NCBI GenBank assembly: GCA_022360175.1
Contig: JAKSDI010000114.1
Coordinates: 58,386-122,385 of the forward strand
DNA: 64,000 nt
Direction: 5' to 3'
Source of the DNA: Chitinophagales bacterium
GTDB taxonomy: Bacteria; Bacteroidota; Bacteroidia; Chitinophagales; Saprospiraceae
In this document: one piece after another, positions 15,330 through 24,426 of the stretch
How positions within the stretch are numbered: the first letter of the stretch is position 1
Layout of the letters: every line of letters starts with the position of its first letter
Translations under genes and position numbers: made by a program
Notes under the pieces: model-generated
Databases searched by the model: none
Told to the model about the DNA's origin: nothing
The model's input: the letters and a program-made list of their open reading frames with translations, nothing else

Positions 15330-16718
15330 TTAGCGGGTAAAAACAGCCATTTGAGAAGGTGCTCCATATTCTTCATCCTCAGGGCCAATGGGTACAATGT
15401 AGAATTGATATCCATAGTCACTGGCAACTCGTTTTGACCAGTTTTCAAACTCTTCCCTTGTCCATTCAAAGCGATGATCATTATGTCGTAGCTTCTCAGG
15501 ATCAAGATTTTCAAACAATACATTGTACTCCCGATTAGGAGTAGTAATAATAATTGTCTTCGAACGGGTATATCTAAATAAGGATTGTTCGAAGGCAGAG
15601 AGCCGAGGCAGGTCAAAGTGCTCGATAACTTCTACCGCTACTGCTGCATCATAAGCTTCCAGTCGTTTGTCTCGATAAGTAAGAGAACCATGAAGTAATT
15701 CTATACGTTCTCTTTTTTTGGGAGTCATCGAATCCCAGTTTAAGCGCCTTTTTGCTATCTCCAGCGTACGCAGACTAATATCCATGCCTGTTATCTTCTG
15801 GAAAGATGATTCTTTCAATAATCGGTGAAGTAGTTTACCTGAGCTGCATCCCAAATCTAGTACACTACTAACCTTTCTTTGCTTTAAAATAGTTACTACT
15901 TTTTCATGGCGTTGTTCATGTAAGCTGAGCTTTTGCTCCAGGGTTTCTTCTTTTACATCTTTAGAGCAATCGGCATCATTATTTTCTGATAGTATGCTAT
16001 TCAATGCTTTTCGCAAAAGCGATTGGCGGCGTTTGAAATAGCGATTAGTGATTTGCTTTAAGGATGGATGATTTTCCAGCCAGCCTTTCCCTTTTGCTAA
16101 CAACTTTTCTATTTCTTGCTCATCTATATAGTAATGTTTATTAACATCCATTACAGGAATCAATACATAAAGGTGACGCAGCACATCCCTAAGAGGAAGT
16201 GTATTTTGAAGCTTTAGCTCAAAGTAAGGGCTCAAACCCCATTCGGGAAATTGTTCATCTAATACGGTTGACTGAGCATCTACTTTATAAGATAATGGCT
16301 CGAATATTTGCTTCAAAAATGATAGTCCGCCACGTACCGGCACAGCCGATATGGTTATCTCCAGGGGCAGAGGCTGTTCTACCAAAGCAGGATCATGTTT
16401 ACAGTTCCCATTTAAAGCACTGCCAAATACTTTAGCAATAGCTGTTGACAGGAAAGAAGAAGCTACGTAAGGGCGATCATTCACATAATGCCCCAATTGA
16501 AAAGAATCAGCATAATTACGCTTTTGCTGGCGGCTTAGTGTTACAGCATCTATATCTAATAATAGTACGGCAGAGCAACGATTTTCATTTGCTTCTGGAA
16601 AAAATATATGTGCTTTGCCGAAAGACAGAGACTTCTCCTGTACCCGATCTGGGTGTTTTCCCAGGAGATAGCCGAGCTGCCGCGCATTTGGTTTTGTGGT
16701 AGTTATTTGTAAAATCAT
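15330..16718 (-). CDS. hen1: RNA 3'-terminal ribose 2'-O-methyltransferase Hen1
   Basis: The 462 residues have the two-part layout of bacterial Hen1. The N-terminal half (about 1-235) is the Pnkp-activating domain. The C-terminal half is a Rossmann methyltransferase with SAM motif LDLGCSSGKLL and metal-binding motif EVIEHFDLPRL, followed by a late HNDHRFEWTREEF. It methylates the terminal 2'-OH of a damaged RNA before ligation, which protects the repaired RNA from a second cut at the same site. It precedes the Pnkp gene and is divergent from a WYL regulator gene at 16813, with 94 bases between them. Confidence 0.95.
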   Translation of the reverse strand: MILQITTTKPNARQLGYLLGKHPDRVQEKSLSFGKAHIFFPEANENRCSAVLLLDIDAVTLSRQQKRNYADSFQLGHYVNDRPYVASSFLSTAIAKVFGSALNGNCKHDPALVEQPLPLEITISAVPVRGGLSFLKQIFEPLSYKVDAQSTVLDEQFPEWGLSPYFELKLQNTLPLRDVLRHLYVLIPVMDVNKHYYIDEQEIEKLLAKGKGWLENHPSLKQITNRYFKRRQSLLRKALNSILSENNDADCSKDVKEETLEQKLSLHEQRHEKVVTILKQRKVSSVLDLGCSSGKLLHRLLKESSFQKITGMDISLRTLEIAKRRLNWDSMTPKKRERIELLHGSLTYRDKRLEAYDAAVAVEVIEHFDLPRLSAFEQSLFRYTRSKTIIITTPNREYNVLFENLDPEKLRHNDHRFEWTREEFENWSKRVASDYGYQFYIVPIGPEDEEYGAPSQMAVFTR

Positions 16719-16812
16719 GGATTTTTTATTTCATATTACAAAGATGGGTAGTAAGTACGCAGTATATTTGCGTAGCAAAGAATAAATTCCGATTCTCTGA
16801 AAATGTTCTGTT

Positions 16813-17832
16813 ATGCCTACAAATCGCAATGCTCTTATCCGCTATAAAACTATTGATCAATGCCTGCGTAACCGGCTCCGTCGCTGGACTTTGGATGACT
16901 TGATTGATGCCTGCTCAGATGCTTTGTATGAATATGAAGGAAAGGATGAAGGTGTAAGCAAGCGTACAGTGCAAGGTGATATACAGATGATGCGCAGCGA
17001 CAAACTGGGTTTTAACGCACCTATAGTAGTAATAAACCGGAAGTATTATACTTATGAAGATTCTGAATATTCTATTATGAAATTGCCAATCTCGCAACAA
17101 GGCCTTGGGCAATTGCAGGAAGCAATACAAGTACTCAAACAATTTCAGGGCTTTACTCATTTTCAGGAGCTAAGTGGCTTAGTACAAAAATTAGAAGGAC
17201 ATGTGTATGCTGAGCAATCTCACCGTCCTCCCGTAGTAGATTTTGAGCGTAATGATAACCTCAAAGGGCTAAATTTTCTCGATCCACTCTATCGGGCTAT
17301 TACTCGACAGCAAACAGTCTTGATTACTTATCAATCTTTTCGAGCCCGACAACCAAGCCGATTTGCTTTTCATGCTTGTTTATTGAAAGAATTTAATAAT
17401 CGATGGTTTGTACTTGGTAGGCGTGATCAGCAGGAACAAACTATGACCCTGGCCCTGGATCGTATTATGGAGGTTGATATTGCGAAAGGGATTGTTTATA
17501 ATCCTCCTCAGCATTTTAATGCCCGTACTTATTACAGAAATGTAGTAGGCGTCACTGTTGCAAACAATTCCCGGCCACAGAATATCAAATTATGGGTAGA
17601 GCGAGCTCAGGCACCTTATGTACTCACCAAACCACTACATCACTCTCAGGAATTGGTAGAAAAAGTAGAGGATGGTGTTATCATTAACATTAAAGTGCAG
17701 CTAAATCTAGAATTGGAAAGCCGCATCCTCAGCTTTGGAGAAGCCATGCGAGTAATATCCCCAGAGCGATTGAAAAGAAAACTGCAGTATCGAATACAAA
17801 TGGCAGCAAAGGGATATGAAGAAGAAGAGTGA
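16813..17832 (+). CDS. WYL-domain transcriptional regulator next to the RNA repair genes
   Basis: A 339-residue protein with an N-terminal winged HTH (about 1-75, RTVQGDIQMMR) and a WYL ligand-binding domain at about 150-225 (NNRWFVLGRRDQQEQTMTLA, with W-F-V at the WYL position). A WCX-type C-terminus follows. WYL proteins sense nucleic acid pieces or small ligands and control repair or defence genes. It is divergent from hen1, so control of the Hen1/Pnkp operon is the natural inference. The SDR gene 32 bases downstream on the same strand may be co-transcribed. Confidence 0.9.
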   Translation: MPTNRNALIRYKTIDQCLRNRLRRWTLDDLIDACSDALYEYEGKDEGVSKRTVQGDIQMMRSDKLGFNAPIVVINRKYYTYEDSEYSIMKLPISQQGLGQLQEAIQVLKQFQGFTHFQELSGLVQKLEGHVYAEQSHRPPVVDFERNDNLKGLNFLDPLYRAITRQQTVLITYQSFRARQPSRFAFHACLLKEFNNRWFVLGRRDQQEQTMTLALDRIMEVDIAKGIVYNPPQHFNARTYYRNVVGVTVANNSRPQNIKLWVERAQAPYVLTKPLHHSQELVEKVEDGVIINIKVQLNLELESRILSFGEAMRVISPERLKRKLQYRIQMAAKGYEEEE

Positions 17833-17864
17833 GGAATATAAATTCATTATTCTAAACATGAGAT

Positions 17865-18578
17865 ATGAAAAATACCGCATCTAAACGAGTGGCACTTGTA
17901 ACTGGAGCAAATAGAGGAATAGGCATGGAAGTATGTCGGCAGCTTGCTCAACAAAACTATCAGGTAATCCTTAGCAGTAGAGATGAAAAAAAAGGTAAAA
18001 AAGCAGTAGAAATGCTACTACAAGGTTTTTCTAATATCGATTATCATCAACTGGATATAAGTCAAACCCAAAGTGTAGAAACACTTAAAGAATGGATATT
18101 AACAACATATGGCAGGCTCGATGTATTGATCAATAATGCAGCTATCAATTATGACACCTGGCAACAACCTTTAAACGCCAACCTGGAGGAATGCAAACAA
18201 ACTGTAGATGTAAATCTATTTGGAGCATGGCGCATGTGTCAGGCATTTATACCATTGATGCAGCAAAATGACTATGGTAGAGTAGTTAATGTGTCTAGTG
18301 GATCAGGAATGTTGTCTGGTATGGGAAGTGAAACACCAGCTTATGGGATATCTAAAGCTGCTTTAAATGTGCTAACTATCAAGTTAGCAAAGGAACTAAA
18401 GAATTCAGGGATATTGATTAATTCAGTATGCCCCGGATGGGTAAAAACAGATATGGGTGGACAACATGCGCCTAGAAGCGTGGAAGAAGGCGCTCAAAGC
18501 ATTTTGTGGGCAGCCACCTTAGCAGACGATGGCCCTAGCGGAGGTTTTTTTAGAGACGGAATTAAGTTGGCATGGTAA
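17865..18578 (+). CDS. SDR-family oxidoreductase
   Basis: A 237-residue short-chain dehydrogenase. It has the cofactor motif TGANRGIG at residues 14-21 and LDVLINNAA (NNAG variant). The catalytic Ser lies in VNVSSGSGML and the YxxxK pair in YGISK. The C-terminal PGWVKTDMGG resembles carbonyl reductase-like members. The substrate is unknown. An NADP preference is suggested by the Arg in the glycine-rich loop. It lies 32 bases behind the WYL regulator. Confidence 0.9.
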   Translation: MKNTASKRVALVTGANRGIGMEVCRQLAQQNYQVILSSRDEKKGKKAVEMLLQGFSNIDYHQLDISQTQSVETLKEWILTTYGRLDVLINNAAINYDTWQQPLNANLEECKQTVDVNLFGAWRMCQAFIPLMQQNDYGRVVNVSSGSGMLSGMGSETPAYGISKAALNVLTIKLAKELKNSGILINSVCPGWVKTDMGGQHAPRSVEEGAQSILWAATLADDGPSGGFFRDGIKLAW

Positions 18579-18616
18579 AAAAAACACAGGCATGAAATTC
18601 CTCTGGTTCATACCTG
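18576..18616 (-). terminator. Terminator for the minus-strand gene at 18736
   Basis: CAGGCATGAA pairs with TTCATACCTG (one mismatch in ten) around a 10-base loop. On the minus strand it is followed by a run of eight Ts (complement of the A run at 18577-18584), which overlaps the end of the SDR gene. It would stop transcripts coming from 19215. Confidence 0.6.
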
Positions 18617-18735
18617 CATCAATACACTGTGCATACTTGTAGTTATCTGGATATTACCATATATAATTTGCGCATATTATTACCACATATTTGGAAATAG
18701 TTACTTGTACATCTTTATTTCCAAATGATGCTGGA

Positions 18736-19215
18736 TTAAAGCTTAGTATAACTTCTTGAAGATATCAACTCTCCATTTTTAAAGAAGCTGATCCAATAAG
18801 ATCCTGCTTTTAGTTCTTTCACAGGAATAATCATTTCATTGTTGCCACTATTGATCGTATAGTTATCTACTACTTTTACCAACTTTCCATTTTCAGTATG
18901 GATTTTTACGGTTGCAGCAGCTTCAGATGGAGACCATAATTTCAACTTGACTTGTTCAGATGAGAAAAAGAGCATTGGCTTTGTAGAATGGCGCATGCTA
19001 GCTAATGCAATTGACCTTTTTTCTTCCTCAGATAATTTTCTGGCAGGTGCCGCTTCTTCAGATACATTCTCGACTACTTCTAAAGGCACAGATACAAAGG
19101 CTTCATCAGAAGAAAGTCCTAGTGGTTGTGTTTCGTTGAAAGTGAAGTCAGCTTGTGCTTGAGTATAAAAAGTTCCTGTTGTAATGATTGCAAGAATCAA
19201 CAAGATGCGCTTCAT
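18736..19215 (-). CDS. Small secreted protein with a T9SS-tail-like C-terminus
   Basis: A 159-residue protein with a signal peptide (MKRILLILAIITTGTFYTQAQ), an acidic middle part and a C-terminal 75-residue beta domain. The stretch VKIHTENGKLVKVVDNYTI followed by KELKAGSYWISFFKNGELI resembles type IX secretion sorting tails (Por_Secre_tail), although here it makes up half the protein instead of following a large passenger. It is either a short secreted surface protein or a free-standing tail-like domain. No genes of the secretion system are in the window. It has its own promoter space upstream. Confidence 0.7.
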   Translation of the reverse strand: MKRILLILAIITTGTFYTQAQADFTFNETQPLGLSSDEAFVSVPLEVVENVSEEAAPARKLSEEEKRSIALASMRHSTKPMLFFSSEQVKLKLWSPSEAAATVKIHTENGKLVKVVDNYTINSGNNEMIIPVKELKAGSYWISFFKNGELISSRSYTKL

Positions 19216-19623
19216 ATTTTGATAGTTTTATGTGCAATTTGTAAAAGGCTATTAGCCAAATTATCTATGAAGCGTTGTCCAGATTAGTGTGTTGTTGTTA
19301 TCGCGTATACAAAGGTTGTTTTTCAAACCTTTTCACAACATCTATCCTGAGGGGGGAGTGATAAGGAGGAGTTGTGCATTTGCTTACCTAACAAATCTAC
19401 ATAAGCAACAGAAAGAATGCTTGTTAAAACATCCTGTTTTGTGACACCTTAAAATTTTATTTTCACTTTCAACTATGTATAATCAACTCATTTTCAAAAA
19501 AATAAACAAAACGCTATTTTCTATTTGTGACATTTAACTAGCTTATAGTTAGCCAAACAAACATGTTTTGCCCTCTTAGCCACGGCAAACAGACCAGCCC
19601 ATAAAACACTCATAATCAATAAA
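19216..19623. other. Intergenic stretch with no recognised feature
   Basis: This 408-base stretch lies between two minus-strand genes. I see a short G run (TGAGGGGGGAGTG near 19350) and AT-rich promoter-like sequence, but no ORF, RNA gene or strong hairpin. Confidence 0.4.
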
Positions 19624-20466
19624 TTAATCAGGTCTACAATCTTTATAAATACCAAGTATATATTTTTCTACAACCCCAATTTTTTTTGCTGTTTCGGCTC
19701 CATCAAACCCTTGTATCATATTATCCTTGAGTTCATTTCCAGCTAAAGCAGTTAATGGTTGAGCGAGAGGAAGGTAAGACCAGTGCCATTTTTCTTCATT
19801 ATACCCATGTGGCCGTTCACTACCTTTGGGGCTATAGGGTTGACAAAAACCATATGAAGATGCATTTTGTTTGAGCCATTCATAAATCTTCAGGCCTTCT
19901 CCTTTTTCAAAGTATTCATTTGTGAAAGCATTTAAGTCAAAATCTGTCCCCCAATGGTGCCTGGATGTACCGGGCATTGAACTATATTCTAGTATTTTGA
20001 GAGCACGAGCTTCTGGCTCAGGATAAGCTTTGGATGCATCTTTATTGTTTTCAATTTTTCTCCGGCCATTCCATTTAGCTTCCCAAATTCCTTTTTGATA
20101 ATTAAAATTTCGAGTTGCTGAACGAATGATCAGTTTTATACCATCCTCTTTAGCCGCTTTGTACATTTCCAAAAAAGCATTGTAGGTCTCCTTATGTAGA
20201 TAAAGCCCCTGTCGGTCTGCATATTTGGCATCTACTAATACAAAATCAGGATGTTTGGCGGGGTCGAAGTTTCCCATTATATACTGCACATCAAACCCCT
20301 TCTTTTTGGCAAGTTGTATCCAATCTGTTGTTGGGAGAGGAGTTACTTGTTTTAAAGAATCTTCAGTCAGTGTTTTATCTACTGTTGTTTCTTGTTGTTG
20401 AGCATCTCCAGCCTGACAAGCGATCAATAGTAAGCATACGAATAAAATAGGAGTGAAAATTTTCAA
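19624..20466 (-). CDS. M15-family D-alanyl-D-alanine carboxypeptidase (VanY-like lipoprotein)
   Basis: A 280-residue lipoprotein (ILFVCLLLIACQ gives an IAC lipobox) with an M15 peptidase domain. The zinc motifs are SRHHWGTDFDLNAF (HxxxxxxD-type pair) and KWHWSY, and both are present. Enzymes of the family trim the terminal D-Ala from peptidoglycan stems. The only start that keeps the signal peptide is a TTG at 20466. It stands alone between the small secreted protein and the conserved unknown at 20540, on the same strand. Confidence 0.85.
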   Translation of the reverse strand: MKIFTPILFVCLLLIACQAGDAQQQETTVDKTLTEDSLKQVTPLPTTDWIQLAKKKGFDVQYIMGNFDPAKHPDFVLVDAKYADRQGLYLHKETYNAFLEMYKAAKEDGIKLIIRSATRNFNYQKGIWEAKWNGRRKIENNKDASKAYPEPEARALKILEYSSMPGTSRHHWGTDFDLNAFTNEYFEKGEGLKIYEWLKQNASSYGFCQPYSPKGSERPHGYNEEKWHWSYLPLAQPLTALAGNELKDNMIQGFDGAETAKKIGVVEKYILGIYKDCRPD

Positions 20467-20539
20467 GGGACTTGTTTTTGGGGTTTAAAAAACGGATGAA
20501 TAATCGTTTACACAAATAGCGTTTTACTATTCATTATCT

Positions 20540-21958
20540 TTAATAATCAAACTCCAAGCGTTCTGCTGGATAGCCGAAGAGATATTGTTCTTTTATAAGA
20601 TTAGCGACAGTAGCAGGGACCATACTTTCCCAACCATCAGTACCAGATTGTAACATATGCAATACCTCTTTGGAAAAAATATGTAGATTATGTGCATTAA
20701 ACCCATTTACATCAACTACCTGGTGGTTATCCAATAGGTGTTTGTACAAAAATTTTACTCCTTCGGGCACAGGTAGATTTTGAGCAGTAATTAATTCTCC
20801 GCTTCCCTCCTGTCGGGCAGGATAAACATAAAATTTAACATTCTGAGTAAATAATTCTCCAAACGCAGCTAGTAATCTACCATCCATATTCTGGTAGAAT
20901 TTATCATTGATAAGATCCAATAATTCTCCTACTCCAACTACGATACCTATTTGCTGTATCTTATAATCAGAAAGATATGATACCAAATCTTTATATTGTC
21001 TGCAATCTGAAATGACCACTGTCTGGCCCAAGGAGTTTAATAATTCTGCTCTATCTAAAAAATCTTGCTCATCTAGCTCACCGATCCCGCATAAATTATC
21101 CATAGTGATTTCGGTGAGTAGAAAGGATCGTTTAGGATCTACCTTGTCCTCATTACGAAATTGTTGATAACTCGACTTAATCATATCAAGATTGACAAGA
21201 GTTGCAGGACGGAAACTACCACGTACTAACATTACATGGCGTTTATACAGAAATTCCGATGCATGTACATTCTGTCGATCAGGGCCAAACATTGCAACAT
21301 CTGTAAGGCTGTTCTTTACCATCCAAAGGCTAATAAGTCGATTGTCCAGGTCCATAAAATCAGGGCCTGTAAGGCGTACCATATCGATTTTTACCCGGCC
21401 GTGAAGGCTATCCATTAATGACTGGATCAATACTTCAGGTTCTTGATTGTAGCGATAACATGCGTAGATGAGATTGACACCTAATATACCGATAGCTTGC
21501 TGTTGCAATTGATTATCATTATCCAACATGCGAACATGTAAGACAAGATCATTGGGGGCACCACCTGGGTGTAGTTGAAAACGAATACCTAGCCAGCCAT
21601 TTCCCTTGATGGTGCGAGAATAATTGATTGCCGCTACAGTATCAGAAAAAACAAAGAATTTAGAATCAGGCCGTTCATTGCTAAGACGGGACTCCATCAG
21701 GTCATATTCGTGGTCTAGCATTTTGTAAAGCCGCTCTTCGCAGACATATCTGCCACTAGCCTCCTCACCATATATTTTGTCAGAATAAGTCTTGTCATAA
21801 GCAGACATCGTTTTGGCAATGGTACCTGCAGCAGCTCCTACCTGAAAAAAATAGCGCGCTACTTCCTGTCCTGCACCAATTTCTGCAAAAGTGCCATAAA
21901 TGCTATTATCCAGATTGATTTCAAGAGCTTTCTGTTCGGTTTCTAGTAATTGACGCAT
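20540..21958 (-). CDS. Conserved cytoplasmic protein of unknown function
   Basis: The 472-residue protein has no signal peptide or membrane helix. Its N-terminus has a striking stretch, IYGTFAEIGAGQEVARYFFQ followed by GTIAKTMSAYDKTYSDKIYG, with the feel of a highly conserved family. Other regions include WLGIRFQLHPGGAPNDLVLH and GVVVGVGELLDLINDKFYQN-like segments. I recognise the family by pattern as widespread in Bacteroidota but know no function. Any membrane-receptor name would not be supported by this sequence. It is separated from the adenylyl cyclase gene upstream by repeat DNA. Confidence 0.85.
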   Translation of the reverse strand: MRQLLETEQKALEINLDNSIYGTFAEIGAGQEVARYFFQVGAAAGTIAKTMSAYDKTYSDKIYGEEASGRYVCEERLYKMLDHEYDLMESRLSNERPDSKFFVFSDTVAAINYSRTIKGNGWLGIRFQLHPGGAPNDLVLHVRMLDNDNQLQQQAIGILGVNLIYACYRYNQEPEVLIQSLMDSLHGRVKIDMVRLTGPDFMDLDNRLISLWMVKNSLTDVAMFGPDRQNVHASEFLYKRHVMLVRGSFRPATLVNLDMIKSSYQQFRNEDKVDPKRSFLLTEITMDNLCGIGELDEQDFLDRAELLNSLGQTVVISDCRQYKDLVSYLSDYKIQQIGIVVGVGELLDLINDKFYQNMDGRLLAAFGELFTQNVKFYVYPARQEGSGELITAQNLPVPEGVKFLYKHLLDNHQVVDVNGFNAHNLHIFSKEVLHMLQSGTDGWESMVPATVANLIKEQYLFGYPAERLEFDY

Positions 21959-21970
21959 GTCTTTTAGTAT

Positions 21971-22054
21971 AGTGATGAGGTGATGTGGTGATATAGTAAT
22001 GTGGTAGAATCTATTTTCTTTACCTCTTCACCATATCACTATATCACCATATAT
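21971..22054. repeat. Degenerate GATGTGGTGATATAG-type repeat with imperfect palindrome
   Basis: TGTGGTGATATAGTAATGTGGT at 21984-22005 pairs with 22030-22051 (19 of 22 positions). Similar units recur at 34684-34783 and 42684-42714. It lies between two minus-strand genes and could act as a weak terminator or be a mobile small repeat. Confidence 0.5.
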
Positions 22055-22055
22055 A

Positions 22056-23702
22056 TTACGCTGGAACGCCTGTTCCCTGCGCTTCCTTTTTAACAAAATA
22101 CATATCAATGAGGCCTTTATTTTTAGCTTGTACTTTGCCACGATATTCACACTCAAACTTGTATTTAATGAGGCGATAGGTCGTATCTGAGATATTAACT
22201 CTACCTTCCTGGCTATTGGCCTCCATACGAGCTGCAATATTTACTGTATCTCCCCATATATCATAGGCAAATTTATTTACCCCTACCACTCCTGCTACAA
22301 CTGATCCGGTATGTATACCTATACGTGCTTCAAAAAATGGACGTCCCAAACGCATCTTTTCCTGCTTCTGTTCATCCAAAAATTCCTGCATCTCCAAAGC
22401 GGCACGTACCAGATTGTGCGGTATAGTCTTGCGTTCTGAAAGGCCTGAGGCACACATATAAGCATCACCTATTGTCTTGATTTTCTCGATATCATCATAT
22501 TGAGAGATGATAAAATCAAAAGCTTTAAAACATTTATCCAGTTCTGCTACTAATTCTTCAGGACTTAGTTGCTCTGATATTTTAGTAAAGTTTTTAAAAT
22601 CACTAAACAGCACTGTTACCTGATCATACTTACGGGGTTGAGCCTTTCCGTAGTGTTTTAGCTCTTCAGCAATAGGCTGAGGCAGAATATTAAGCAGTAG
22701 TTCATCAGAGCGTTCCTGCTCTTGCTTGATGATCTTATTTTTATCTGCAAGGCGAGATCTGGAGCGGCGAGCAGATAAAAAGAGTACTAAAAGGAATAAC
22801 GCAAAAAGTACTCCAAAACCAGCCAAAATCAGCAATAGCTTTTGCTGGTTTTTTGAAATTTCAGCTTGCAAGCTCGCTTTAGCTAATTCTGCTTCTTTAG
22901 TTTTAAGTACTGCTTCCTGCTCCAGTTTTTCGCGTGATAGCTGTTTAACTTCTCTGGCTTTTGACTGGGCAGCCTGTTCTGCTTTCTCTTTAGCTTCCGC
23001 TACCGTAGCTAATTCTTCTTCTTTTTCATTGATTTCTTCCTCCACCTTAGCTTTTTCCTGTACTAACTGTTGCTGACGCCGCTCGAGGCGGTCTTTGTCT
23101 GTACTTAAGGTACTTTTTTCATTTAGGAGGCTTTCTATTTCACCTGTCAGGCGTTGCCTTTCGCTTTCCAATTGTCGTTTTTCGCGCTCCAGTTTTACTT
23201 TCTCCTGTTCATAACGGCTCTCCAGATCACTAATACTGGTTCCTTTACCACTGAAGTATTTAAAAGCTTCTTCTACAATATGGTAAGCTTCTCTATAATC
23301 TCGATCTTTGGTTTCTATTTTACTGCGTTTTTCGACACTCTTGATGATCAAATCCGAGTCTCCTGCCTTTTTAGCCGAAGCGAGGGCTGTATCGTACCAA
23401 GTCTTGGAATACCGTTCCTTATCACGCTGGCGATCATAAGCTTGTCCGACTAAGTAGGCCGAGCGGGCAGCCATCCCTAAATTGTTAATCTGATCTGCCA
23501 AGCGATAGGCTTCTTTCCCATATGCAACTGACTTATCTGAGTCAACACGCATATAGGCTTCCCCCAGGCGGTAATTAACGTACATTCTATCTTTGCTGCT
23601 ATTTGCTTGCTCTAGCTCTTTTTTCAGATCCTCAATACTCTCTTGAGCAAATGAGAACGCACTGACGGTAAGAAGCAATAACAGTGTAAGTAATTTATTC
23701 AT
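22056..23702 (-). CDS. Class III adenylyl cyclase with TPR-like and coiled-coil N-terminus
   Basis: A 548-residue protein: signal peptide (MNKLLTLLLLLTVSAFSFAQ), a TPR-like periplasmic part (about 25-150), a long coiled coil (160-290), one membrane helix at about 293-310 (LLLILAGFGVLFALFLLVLF) and a C-terminal cyclase domain (350-530). The catalytic residues look complete. The metal Asp residues lie in LFSDFKNF and TIGDAYM. The Lys in EKIKTIGDAYM and the Asp in YDIWGDTVNIAARM are the pair that favours ATP over GTP. It thus probably makes cAMP in response to a periplasmic or envelope signal. Similar cyclases are numerous in gliding Bacteroidota and Saprospiria. No dedicated receptor is seen in the window. 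Confidence 0.88.
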   Translation of the reverse strand: MNKLLTLLLLLTVSAFSFAQESIEDLKKELEQANSSKDRMYVNYRLGEAYMRVDSDKSVAYGKEAYRLADQINNLGMAARSAYLVGQAYDRQRDKERYSKTWYDTALASAKKAGDSDLIIKSVEKRSKIETKDRDYREAYHIVEEAFKYFSGKGTSISDLESRYEQEKVKLEREKRQLESERQRLTGEIESLLNEKSTLSTDKDRLERRQQQLVQEKAKVEEEINEKEEELATVAEAKEKAEQAAQSKAREVKQLSREKLEQEAVLKTKEAELAKASLQAEISKNQQKLLLILAGFGVLFALFLLVLFLSARRSRSRLADKNKIIKQEQERSDELLLNILPQPIAEELKHYGKAQPRKYDQVTVLFSDFKNFTKISEQLSPEELVAELDKCFKAFDFIISQYDDIEKIKTIGDAYMCASGLSERKTIPHNLVRAALEMQEFLDEQKQEKMRLGRPFFEARIGIHTGSVVAGVVGVNKFAYDIWGDTVNIAARMEANSQEGRVNISDTTYRLIKYKFECEYRGKVQAKNKGLIDMYFVKKEAQGTGVPA

Positions 23703-23833
23703 ATAAAAACTTTATGTTTTTCCGAAAACGGCTATTAAGGCGTTTTTGGTATGTAGAGGGTGCCAACAAAAATACAAACTCCTATGCAGAAAATTATAAT
23801 ACCTCCCCTGATTGATGAAAATCATTTGAGTCA

Positions 23834-23849
23834 ACTGACTTAAATCAGT
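23834..23849. promoter_or_regulatory. Near-palindrome upstream of the CBS/UspA genes
   Basis: ACTGACTTAAATCAGT is symmetric at 14 of 16 positions and lies 68 bases upstream of the start at 23917. It is a plausible regulator site for the stress operon. The binding protein is unknown. Confidence 0.3.
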
Positions 23850-23916
23850 CATAATCCATGCCAATCCCGAGATATTGCATATGTATTCCAATCCACTAAC
23901 CTTAAAACTTGAGAAA

Positions 23917-24375
23917 ATGAATGTCCTAGCACCTGTCAAAAGTATTATGACCACAGAATTGATTACTGTTAATCCCGAAGATAAGTTAACGGTCATTAAA
24001 GAGCTTTTTGATTCTCATAATATTCACCACATACCTGTGGTACGCTACAAAAAACTGGTTGGCTTAGTCAGTAAAACTGATTTTAATTATTTCATGCGTG
24101 GCTTTAATCGCAATGAAGAAGACCGTTTTGTAAACGAAGCTCGGATGAGAGCATATAAAGCGGAAGACATTATGACTACTGGACTAGCAAAACTTAATCC
24201 AGAAGACCGTATTAATGTAGCTTTGGAAATATTCCTGGTTAATAGGTTCCATGCAATTCCTGTGGTACATGAAGATAGTGAGTTGGTAGGTATAGTTACG
24301 ACTTTTGATATTATCAAAGAAGTAGCTAGTGAAGAAGTAACCGCAAAGCAAATTCTTGAGAACAAAAAATCTTAA
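23917..24375 (+). CDS. Two-CBS-domain protein
   Basis: From the ATG at 23917 (153 residues; an upstream start at 23875 would add 14 residues). Two CBS repeats are clear: IMTTELITVNPEDKLTVIKE with HIPVVRYKKLVGLVSKTDF, and IMTTGLAKLNPEDRINVALE with AIPVVHEDSELVGIVTTFDI. Such pairs bind adenine nucleotides such as AMP or ATP and sense energy state. The protein has no other domain. The UspA gene follows after 51 bases, so the two probably form a stress operon. Confidence 0.88.
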   Translation: MNVLAPVKSIMTTELITVNPEDKLTVIKELFDSHNIHHIPVVRYKKLVGLVSKTDFNYFMRGFNRNEEDRFVNEARMRAYKAEDIMTTGLAKLNPEDRINVALEIFLVNRFHAIPVVHEDSELVGIVTTFDIIKEVASEEVTAKQILENKKS

Positions 24376-24426
24376 GGATATTTCAGCAACTGAATCTATT
24401 GGGATTTTAGCAAAAGGCACTGAATT

